A stretch of 43,357 nt of DNA, taken from contig JAYMSP010000705.1 of NCBI GenBank assembly GCA_036897095.1, forward strand, positions 1 through 43,357. Reading direction: 5' to 3'. How positions within the stretch are numbered: position 1 is the first letter of the stretch; each line of letters begins with the position of its first letter. Origin of the DNA: Plantago elongata. Its lineage: Eukaryota > Streptophyta > Magnoliopsida > Lamiales > Plantaginaceae. Positions 35,616 through 43,357 of the stretch are shown here, piece by piece. Made by a program: the position numbers and the translations under genes. A model generated the notes under the pieces. The model saw nothing but the letters and a program-made list of their open reading frames with translations. It did not search any database and was not told where the DNA came from.

Positions 35616-35623
35616 TATAAATA
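35616..35623 (+). promoter_or_regulatory. TATA box of small-gene copy 2
   Basis: TATAAATA lies 107 bases before the ATG, predicting a leader of about 80 bases. The same box with the same upstream word occurs in copy 1 at 30522-30529. Confidence 0.65.
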
Positions 35624-35729
35624 CAGAATATCATGAGTGTGATTTACTACACACTCAAACACGATCGAAATAATCTAATCATCGCAAACACATATAATTG
35701 TAGATCATTGAATTTGTTGCAAGGAACAC

Positions 35730-35957
35730 ATGGAAAGGAGAAGCAGCTGCTGTTCAATGAGGAGCTCCTGCGGTTCCACTGCCCCAAGGAAGGAAAGCAT
35801 AGTCACTCCGAAAAAAGAAGCAGTGGTTACGCCCAAAGCAGAAGCTGTTGTGAAGCTAGAGAATCGCACTACTGTCAACAATGCAACTGCAGAAGCTGTG
35901 GCTGTTAAAACTGAGGTCAAGAAAGAGCCTGTTAAGGTTCAATCCAATGCCAATTAG
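35730..35957 (+). CDS. unrecognised small basic protein, copy 2, 75 aa
   Basis: Single-exon frame starting MERRSSCCSMRSSC and ending VKVQSNAN. The N-terminus is Cys/Ser/Arg-rich (C7, C8, C14). The rest alternates Lys-Glu pairs with Ala/Val in near-repeats (VTPKKEAV, VTPKAEAV, VKTEVKKEPV) and is probably disordered. It has no signal peptide or membrane segment. A TATA box sits at the right distance and the 3' UTR is conserved in copy 1. Copy 1 differs at many bases yet shows no frame shift in the shared region, which argues that this frame is translated. I do not recognise the family or function. The alternative frame (35633-35908) is less likely because it lacks these features. Confidence 0.65.
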   Translation: MERRSSCCSMRSSCGSTAPRKESIVTPKKEAVVTPKAEAVVKLENRTTVNNATAEAVAVKTEVKKEPVKVQSNAN

Positions 35958-36481
35958 TTGATTAGCCAGTTATCTATGATCAGGAATAAATAAAGTAATA
36001 GTAGTATGGTTCAGCTTCATATCTATATCAATAAGTTGTACTGATCTCTCTTTGAGAGATTCATGCTTCAATATCATTAATAAAACTCTTATTGGCTTTT
36101 AATAGTATTTACTGTGCTTTGTGTATATTTCAGTTTTCTTGGAACATTTGCTTGTCCTAATTTAGAGTACCAGGTAGTTTCAGCAGTAAAGTAGAAAGTT
36201 GGTTCATTTTGTAATTAAGCTGATTGAACAGAATCTTGGCAGGTAATTTGTTACAGAATGGAATTTTTGCTTTATGGTTTTAAATTTTAATGATAATAAT
36301 CAACTGGTTTTGGTTAATTAGCCTTTTATGATCCATGGTTCTGGTAGTTTAAATATAGATTAATTAATTATATTGATATGGTTCTGTTGTACCTTCCCCA
36401 ATAGAATTAAGTACCTCATTCTTCATGTCATTTGCTAATAAAGTTCAAACTTATTCCTCAACAACTCCATGTTATTAGCAC
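35958..36481. other. 3' UTR of small-gene copy 2 and dirigent promoter region
   Basis: 35958-36115 is the 3' UTR shared with copy 1. The remainder is AT-rich promoter DNA. Nothing else was recognised. Confidence 0.5.
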
Positions 36482-36487
36482 TATAAA
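36482..36487 (+). promoter_or_regulatory. TATA box of the dirigent gene; decides the start codon
   Basis: TATAAA lies 106 bases before the ATG at 36588. The more upstream in-frame ATG at 36432 falls before this box and would not be transcribed from it, so 36588 is preferred. Confidence 0.7.
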
Positions 36488-36587
36488 ACCTCATCCAAGC
36501 TCATTATACATATCATCCATAAAGCCTAGCAATCAACACAACTACACAAGATTAATTAAGGATAATCAACCAAACAATTTGTTCAAA

Positions 36588-37334
36588 ATGTTGAAACAGA
36601 AATCCTCACCAGGCATGTTGGCAATCCTATTTGTAGCCATAAACCTGGTTTCAGTGATTACTGCCGTTGATCCTCCTCCAACCGAAGTGCCCATTATCGA
36701 GATGTACATGCACGACATACTAGGCGGGAGTAGTCCAACTGCACGGCCGATCACAGGCCTACTAGGCAACATATACAGTGGCCAAGTTCCCTTCGCCCGT
36801 CCCCTCGGTTTCCTCCCTCCACAAGGTGGGGTAGCCATTCCCAACGCCAATGGTGCTATTCCAACCACAAATCAAAGAGGCGTTCCATTAGGTACGGGGC
36901 TCATCGGTACAGCCTTTGCAGGTAAATCTGGCAACGGTGGAAGTATCTCCACTACCCAATTGGGACCGGACGGACTTGGACTGGGCTTCGGGACTATTAC
37001 TGTCATAGACGATTACTTGACCACAGCTCCAGAGCTGGGGTCCCAACAGTTGGGCAAGGCTCAGGGGGTGTATGTGGCAAGTTCTGCAGATGGGACCACG
37101 CAGATGATGGCGTTTAGCGCCATGATGGAAGGTGGGGAGTTTGGGGATAGTCTCAACTTTTTCGGTGTGTACAAGATTGGGAGCACGATGTCGCGCCTGT
37201 CTGTAACTGGGGGTACTGGTAAGTTTAAGAACGCATGCGGGTTTGCTGAGGTTAGGTCATTGATTCCTGCTGGGCAGCATGTGTTGGATGGTGTCGAGTC
37301 TTTGTTGAGGATCTCTATCCATCTTACTTACTGA
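36588..37334 (+). CDS. dirigent protein, ESB1/DIR16-18-25-like, 248 aa, intronless
   Basis: Secreted protein of the dirigent family. The long-loop ESB1-like subgroup takes part in patterned lignin deposition, notably at the Casparian strip, in Arabidopsis (family knowledge). The start MLKQKSSPGM begins a signal peptide of about 26 residues (cleavage near ITA|VD). The mature protein has the subgroup signatures EMYMHDILGGSSPTARPITG, LLGNIYSGQVPFARPLGF, IPNANGAIPT and PLGTGL at residues about 38-115. The beta-barrel core follows: FGTITVIDDYLT, QGVYVASSADG, FSAMMEGGEFGDSLNFFGVY and SVTGGTGKFKNACGFAEVRS. It ends HLTY. The residues usually conserved are present and no damage is seen. The exact orthologue within the subgroup cannot be named. 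Confidence 0.93.
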   Translation: MLKQKSSPGMLAILFVAINLVSVITAVDPPPTEVPIIEMYMHDILGGSSPTARPITGLLGNIYSGQVPFARPLGFLPPQGGVAIPNANGAIPTTNQRGVPLGTGLIGTAFAGKSGNGGSISTTQLGPDGLGLGFGTITVIDDYLTTAPELGSQQLGKAQGVYVASSADGTTQMMAFSAMMEGGEFGDSLNFFGVYKIGSTMSRLSVTGGTGKFKNACGFAEVRSLIPAGQHVLDGVESLLRISIHLTY

Positions 37335-39258
37335 TCATATTGTTTGGTGTTGTGTTGGTTGTTTGTTGGAAGGATTTAAATTTGTGGGTGAAGTTCATGT
37401 AGCATTCTTGATTTGTAATTTGTGTGTTGTAAGTTGTAACAAAGGATTGTAAATGAAAATTTTCATGTTTCTACTTGTAATTCACAATTACTCATGCAGA
37501 TCCGAATCAGAGCATTGCTCTGGAATCTGGATCCAAGTGGTATGTCTTGGATAATTGGTACTATAAATGAAGTCCGGGGTTCGAACAGTCCCAGTGGCGT
37601 AACTTTCCCCCGACTCTAGTAGACATTTATACGAACCAAAATTAAATAATAAAAACATACGATGTAATGTAAATTTATATAGGAGGGAAAATGTTTGTAA
37701 TAGCTGAAAAGGAGGATACAAAGTGAATGATATAAGACCATGATCACTTGGAAAAGTGTTTTAAATGAATCTCTGCATTTTGCGAAATACAAATCGCAGA
37801 ATAAACGACAACATTAATGCGTAATATCAAGAGAACTGTGAAACAAGGAGCTAATGCAATAGGATTTAAATCAAATGAAAATAAATGAAAGGAAAGAACA
37901 AGGAGATTGAAATAGGCTTGGTTCACATAAGCCTCCAACAGTACTACATCCAAAATTGTACCCAATTTGAACAGTTAGGGTTTCAGGACTCCAATCTTAT
38001 AATATAAAAACTTATGAAAGTCGAAACTTTTACAATAGTCCTGTTATATTATATACTAATTGTGTGTGTTTGTGTATAAGTTATGAATTTTTATTTATTT
38101 GTATATTATGTATTGTTCTATAATAATTGTGTAACTGAATCTTTTTGTATGAGACTCTGAAAATTTTCTGAACTCCCAGGAGAGTTTGTTCAATCAGAGT
38201 CTCAGATGTGTTTGGCTTATTATGCGGAATCTGTTAGTGTTTTGAGCATAAGGAATGTTCACACAATTATCCCAAATCCATACCATCCAACAACACGTAC
38301 CTTTCAAAACTACAAACCACCTATACAATCCAAAAACAAATATTATATTCAAAAATCTATTATCATAATTACAAGAAGCAATAAGATTTATGGATCCTAA
38401 ATATCACACGACAAATACTTAATCACCTCTAACTATTTAAGGATTAAATGTACGAAAGAAGTTGTTGTGAAAGCTCAAAATGAAATTTTACACGTGTACT
38501 GTATATAAAAGCTAAAATGCTGTGAGGAAGAAGCTAGTGCAAATTAAGGTTTGGTACTAACGTCTACGAAATAATGCAAAGCGATCAATTTGCAGGAGAA
38601 ACAAGAAAAAGGACATACTGAGGTCACACAAAGCTTTATTGGCACACAAATTAGGCACCATATGAAATCCCAAACGTCCTCACCTCTTTATAATATCATC
38701 CATCGTCTCACGCTTTCTATGATCACGCATGAATACAACTAACTTATGCCAAACTAAGTTATAATGATCACTCTGAGTTCTTCCTATTTTCCTTCTCCAC
38801 AAATTCACTATCGAGTTTAGGGCTCGGATTGATCATTCAATTCACAATTCGGATAAGTTGGTTTCATAATTATCGATATTGTATTTCTCATTCGTTATAA
38901 CTCTAATTAAGGATTGTAGTCGACGAGGGTATATAATTCAGGTGTGCAGATGATGTGACTATCACACTCATAACGCTAGCACCCGTATATATACTTATAT
39001 GATGTTAATTTCGACTCTTATTCAGGAAAATTACTCTATTTAAATACTAAAGATTACCAGAAAATTGATTCTTGTATATGGTCATCAAGCTTCATCATCA
39101 TCACCATAAAAAAGAGACATTCAAATTTCAACACGTATCCATCCAACCAAAATATAACATGAAACAACATACGAATGATTGAACGATACAACACACACTT
39201 GTCTAAGCAAAACACGAAATAACACTCCACAACATTGAACCTCCCCATAACGCTCTAC
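37335..39258. other. intergenic region with a perfect inverted repeat and repeat debris
   Basis: Begins with the dirigent 3' UTR. Around 37580-37600, GGGGTTCGAACAGTCCC resembles a Pol III B box, but no A box or cloverleaf could be built, so a SINE or tRNA fragment is only a possibility. Small frames at 37488-37965, 38206-38400 and 39054-39248 have no family features. The perfect inverted repeat is listed separately. Confidence 0.45.
38150..38204. repeat. perfect 11-bp inverted repeat with 33-bp loop
   Basis: TGAGACTCTGA (38150-38160) and its exact reverse complement TCAGAGTCTCA (38194-38204). It lies in intergenic DNA and could be the ends of a tiny foldback element or a transcribed hairpin. 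Confidence 0.7.
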
Positions 39259-39266
39259 TATAAATA
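39259..39266 (+). promoter_or_regulatory. TATA box of the DMP gene
   Basis: TATAAATA lies 83 bases before the ATG at 39342, predicting a leader of about 50 bases. Confidence 0.7.
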
Positions 39267-39341
39267 ATAAGCCTAACATTTTACTACAAAAACAAATTAT
39301 TAATTCATTTCTTCCCCATAACTCAAGTAACCAACCAAATC

Positions 39342-40043
39342 ATGGACATCACCATGGCTTCTCCTTCTCAACCGTCTTCACCACCACCTCCTCCTCCATC
39401 AAAGCCCCATCGCACCACCGCTACCACCATCAAGACCCTCGCCTTCCCACGAACAATGGCAAGCGCAGCCAACCTAGCAAACCTCCTCCCAACAGGCACG
39501 GTTCTCGCTTTCCAAACACTAACACCTTCATTTTCGAACAAGGGCACTTGCCAAATCTCCAACAAGGTCCTCACCGGGGGCCTTCTCGTGTTTTGCTCCA
39601 TGATATGCTTTCTCTCCTCGTTCACCGACAGCTTCGTGGATAGAAACGGGAAGTTATACTATGGAATCGCAACATGTAAGGGACTGTTTGTCTTCAACAA
39701 AAGTGAACAAGACGATGGAGATGAGCATAAAGGTGATGAAGAAGAAGTCATAACATCAGAGAATGATGACCATTCGGGTGGTATGAAGGATTTGGCCAAG
39801 TATAGGTTAAATTTCATAGATATTATCCATGCTTTGGTGTCGTTAAGTGTGTTCTTGGTGTTCGCGTTTAGTGATAGTGATGTACTCAACTGTTTCTTCC
39901 CCAATGGAGGAACGGATTTGGATGTGTTGGTGACGAATTTGCCACTTGCAGCTGGTGTATTTTCGAGCTTCTTTTTCATCATCTTCCCGACTACTCGTAG
40001 AGGGATTGGCTATGCAGACATGCCTACTAAGCCCAAATCATAA
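39342..40043 (+). CDS. DMP-family (DUF679) membrane protein, 233 aa, intronless
   Basis: Plant-specific four-pass membrane protein. Members are implicated in membrane remodelling in senescence and abscission and, for the DMP8/9 subgroup, in gamete fusion (family knowledge). The N-terminal 40 residues are Pro/Ser/Thr-rich and cytosolic-looking. Predicted membrane segments lie at about 46-62 (NLLPTGTVLAFQ), 76-97 (LLVFCSMICFLSSFTDSF), 160-180 (FIDIIHALVSLSVFLVFAF) and 198-222 (LPLAAGVFSSFFFIIFP). Family signatures visible are LPTGTV, FTDSF, YYGIAT and the terminal FPTTRRGIGY. An unusually acidic loop (about 121-146) separates TM2 and TM3. It looks closer to the DMP1-7 type than DMP8/9, but this needs a tree. 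A second ATG at 39354 could also be used. Confidence 0.9.
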   Translation: MDITMASPSQPSSPPPPPPSKPHRTTATTIKTLAFPRTMASAANLANLLPTGTVLAFQTLTPSFSNKGTCQISNKVLTGGLLVFCSMICFLSSFTDSFVDRNGKLYYGIATCKGLFVFNKSEQDDGDEHKGDEEEVITSENDDHSGGMKDLAKYRLNFIDIIHALVSLSVFLVFAFSDSDVLNCFFPNGGTDLDVLVTNLPLAAGVFSSFFFIIFPTTRRGIGYADMPTKPKS

Positions 40044-41841
40044 ATTCGTCTTGTAATATTGTTAGTTTGATATTGGCATGTTTAATCTTTTGTATGATCT
40101 ATATTTCATATATAGTAATATCATGATGCTTAAGATATTGGTATAGTGAATGATTGTAGACTTGGTTGGATTAATTGTATGTAATTGGTACCATATGATT
40201 TAGAATAATAAAAATGTGTCAATTCCGATGCACTAAAATATTTTGTCCGTGTAGTAATTAGGTACTCCAATATATTTTCTAATCAACGTCGCAACCGGAG
40301 ACTCCATTTTTACCGTCAAAACTGAATATGCTAATTTAAAGAGGAGTCATGTCACATGAGGAAATTTTAATGTGACAAGTTCAACCTCTTATAAAATGTA
40401 TTTAAAATCATTTAATTTACTAATTTTCGTTAAGACATGAATAGTATTTTTACTATTTCATGTCTTAATTATTATAAAATATATCTATTATAAATAAATA
40501 GTTCCTAATATTAAGCAAAGATTAGTCAGTTTAGTTATACTCCAGGGGAGATTTTTAAATTTGAAGTGATATCTTTTCTACACCTGATAAACTGACTCCA
40601 TATATTTAGAACTTCCCTATTTCAATAGCTTGGTCAACCTAAACAAAAGTTTTTGAATTATTTTTATTGAGTTAAAAAGTCGTGTAAATGGAATTAATCT
40701 CTTAAACCAAAAATTAAGTGCATTTTTACTATTTTTAGTGTTTTATATGAAATGTTAATTATACTTTTTTTTGTGTTTTATATAAAATGTTAATTAAGAT
40801 AATATAGTCTCATTTACCTATCATTCAGACGATTGCATGAATCAAAAAAATCATGTTCACGCCTTAGGACGTTGATTACAATATATATCAACTGATAAAA
40901 TTCATTTTCATAAACTAGACATCATATTATGAAGAAAAATAAAACTACTAAGAAACAAATCGGTTATTTTTAGGCTGCACCTCTATTTTTTTCTATAAAA
41001 TAATTGGATATAATTTAATTACTTTATAAACGCCAGCGACAAAATACTGACACCATGACTCCGTAGCCACAAATCTTCACGCTTTTGACTGTAATGCTTT
41101 TCTCAATCCTGGAGACGCCTTGCAAACGCACATCATATCTTTTGTAGTCACATTTAGCATGCCAAATTTCAACATGGCCATGCAAATGTAAGTATTATGC
41201 ACTAAATACCTAACAAACGCACTTCACTAATTGTTTGATTTTCTATTTTTCAGATAACAAAAGTTTTCGACTATAAAATATATCATGTGTACATCAGATT
41301 CTGGAGCTAGGGGGATGTTAGAGATGCAATTTCCGTCAAAGGCAAAGAGAAGTGTACATGATCGAGATCAAGGTTCATCAGAAACAACATTTACTTCATA
41401 TTTCTTGTATGTGCGGTCAGAGTTCAACAATCTTCTCCTAAACGGGTGATCCAAGGAAGGACAAAATTGCATGATTTTGAGTTAATTAGTTAATTGATTT
41501 CACATTCCAGCAGATTCCTAATTTTTACTACGATTATGCTAGCTAATACGTTACTACTTTGTTTCCATTCAATGTTATCCTTGATTTTAAAAAATAAATT
41601 GGAACTTCATGCTATCACTTATTGCACCCTTCAATTATATTCCTTAACTAAAATTCTGTTTTTCTTTCTTTAGAAGCAATTTTCTACATTTTATCCAAAG
41701 TAATAAAATATATACGAGGATTTATAAAAAATCGTGTACAATTCCAAATCAGTACAAAAGCCAAACCAAACTATAGCTACGACAAAGTAAATTAGAATCC
41801 AAAAAATCACATCTAATGCTACAATAACCAACATTCTTATA
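40044..41841. other. AT-rich intergenic DNA
   Basis: Holds the DMP 3' UTR (AATAATAAAAATG near 40204 is a possible polyadenylation signal) and then nothing recognisable. Confidence 0.5.
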
Positions 41842-42074
41842 CTTCTTTCGTCCCAAGTTCATATTTCAATTTGAACTTTTCTGGTCTGACAAATTTCATC
41901 CGCGAATTACTCATAACTTTGTTGGTAAATAAAATTAAAAATTTAATTTTGTAAATATTTACAATTTATATTTTTATTATATATTTTTATATAATTTATA
42001 AGAGGTATTATATGTAATTAAATTTATATTACATGACGTTGATAGAAAAAAAAAGTCAAATGGAAAGGAGGGAG
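41842..42074. mobile_element. Stowaway-like MITE, about 233 bp
   Basis: The left end, CTTCTTTCGTCCCAAGTTC, follows TA (41840-41841). The right end, GGAAAGGAGGGAG, precedes TA (42075-42076), so its reverse complement begins CTCCCTCCTTTCC. The interior is AT-rich and non-coding. The TIRs are imperfect. Confidence 0.68.
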
Positions 42075-42278
42075 TATTAGCTCTTCGCAATAACACACTA
42101 AAATAACCTTCAACTTCGATAACATTAAAAATATTAAATGAAATGTATAGATACATTATACGTACTTGAATTACCTGCTCACTTTGGACCCATAATCAAG
42201 TCAGGTCTAAAAAAAAAATTATGTACAGACCATTGATATTCTACTAAGAAATTAATTGGTATAGAATTTAAGTAGTCG

Positions 42279-42330
42279 TTTTCAATTGAAATTGAATTTT
42301 TTTTATACAAAATTATCGATTTGAGTGGAG
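42279..42330. repeat. dispersed short repeat, copy 2
   Basis: Matches 12404-12460 in the same orientation: CAATTGAAATTG, a T run, ACAAAAT and CGATTTGAGTGGAG. Intergenic. The 70-residue minus-strand frame covering it (42179-42391) is not considered a gene. Confidence 0.5.
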
Positions 42331-43015
42331 AGAAGTCCACTTCGATGGTATAACAAACTGGGCCTAAATTACACTCTAAGGTATTGATCATCGATAGTCT
42401 CGATCACCTGTGTCTATAAATCCATGTAATTGATTGAGATAATTTAAACTTGAAAAGTCATTTAGAAATGTTAACCAAACTTTATAAAAAAAGTACTCAA
42501 AAAATGTGATAATTTCATTTCAATTTAATGTGTAAAATTCTAGCATCGGAACGGTTACAATTGTGAGGAATCATGTTCAAAGAATAAACTTTACCCATTT
42601 TGTGTAAGATACTCTAACAAAGGGATACTTCCAACTTAGAAAACAATCGACTCGATGTTTAAACTAACTATAGTAATTAGGTTTTAAAAGACTATAACAA
42701 TTAGATCATCCCATTTAAAACCTTAATTATAATGGAAAATTCAATTGTAAGATGTGATTATTTCAATTTGAAAACTCAGTTTGAAGAGCAAATCATATAT
42801 GAGTCTGTGATAACTACAATCCATTTTCTTTATTGCAAGGGTAATTTACAATGTTTGGAATAATCTAATAATGTCAATTGAAATGGCAAACAATTCTAGA
42901 AATGGAATAACCCTGAATTGGGAACTCAACAAGAAGTAGAAACTCCACTAATTTGGATAGATAAAACAATAAATATATCATTCAGACTTAGACACTATAT
43001 TTGTAGACAAACTGT
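42331..43015. other. AT-rich intergenic DNA
   Basis: No gene, RNA or defined repeat was recognised. Confidence 0.5.
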
Positions 43016-43357
43016 GTAGCGCCCCGTCCGGGTAGTACTGGATCGGGTGCCACCTCAGAGTGGAGTCTCAACCGCCCGAAGCGGTTGATCAGTGCCGGAT
43101 AAGGGGAAACCATAGACAGAATATAAAACAACCTTATTTATTTGTTAACATAATATTGGTAATTATACAAAGGTAAGGCAGTTGCCGATACAGTAATTTC
43201 TAAACAAACAAAACACGACAGCGAAAAGGGGTCTGGTCTGGTTACTACACGCCTGGTCATTCTACCCGATCGTCTACCCGGTTCTCGCAATCATTACCTG
43301 GGGAATGGAAAGAACAAACATGACAGAGAGGGTAAGTCACAAGACTTAGTGAGTGAT
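43016..43357. repeat. GC-richer repeat-like block running off the right edge
   Basis: Composition changes abruptly at AGCGCCCCGTCCGGG. The block has no sustained coding frame. Words such as CCTGGGGAATGGAAAG and GGTAAGTCACAAGACTTAGT, just before the window end, look like dispersed plant repeat sequence, possibly retrotransposon-derived. The class could not be decided because the block is cut by the window edge. Confidence 0.35.

Noticed and set aside
36432-36587. N-terminal extension of the dirigent protein from ATG 36432
   Set aside because: It lies upstream of the TATA box at 36482 and would bury the signal peptide behind about 50 residues without family similarity.
37575-37605. Second tRNA or SINE at GGGGTTCGAAC
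   Set aside because: Only a B-box-like word is present; no A box at the proper distance and no cloverleaf could be formed.
39368-39982. Minus-strand frames opposite the DMP gene
   Set aside because: They are antisense shadows; the Gly/Val and Ser/Lys runs reflect the Pro-rich and acidic segments of the real protein.

Overview
The window is nuclear DNA of a flowering plant, most probably a eudicot. Evidence: AT-rich intergenic DNA, genes split by short GT-AG introns, plant-specific families (Di19, SYP4 syntaxin, ESB1-type dirigent, DMP/DUF679), a plant nuclear tRNA-Pro, Stowaway-like MITEs, a PIF/Harbinger element and Ty1/copia debris. Species cannot be fixed from the sequence alone. Exon boundaries were deduced by reading splice sites and matching conserved family residues; no transcript data were available.

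Layout. 1-3600: possible leader and promoter of a minus-strand gene off the left edge, a MITE (481-730) and degraded repeats. 4131-7694 (minus): eight-exon TGN syntaxin of the SYP41/42/43 group. 9206-12041 (plus): five-exon Di19 zinc-finger gene containing a textbook U12-type AT-AC intron. 13038-16853 (minus): large acidic RING+PHD protein with seven tandem 24-residue repeats; its last exon is uncertain. 17.7-20.5 kb: gene-free, with tandem repeats and a (TA)n tract. 20536-23798: a dead PIF/Harbinger transposon with subterminal repeats. 23906-24124: a Stowaway-like MITE. 24656-27828 (minus): eleven-exon PDIL2-1-type protein disulfide isomerase whose first active site reads CGHY instead of CGHC. 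29563-29915: a five-unit tandem array followed by a tRNA-Pro(CGG) gene. 31134-31415 and 35730-35957 (plus): two copies of an unrecognised small lysine-rich protein gene, separated by MITE fragments and a truncated copia element with its 3' LTR. 36588-37334 (plus): intronless dirigent gene. 39342-40043 (plus): intronless DMP membrane-protein gene. 40.0-43.36 kb: gene-free, with one more MITE and a repeat running off the right edge.

The genes do not form an operon or an obvious cluster; they are unrelated housekeeping, stress and cell-wall genes separated by transposon debris. I see no convincing new multi-gene system. The observations most worth following are the CGHY active site, the AT-AC intron, the duplicated unknown small gene and the repeat-built RING-PHD protein.
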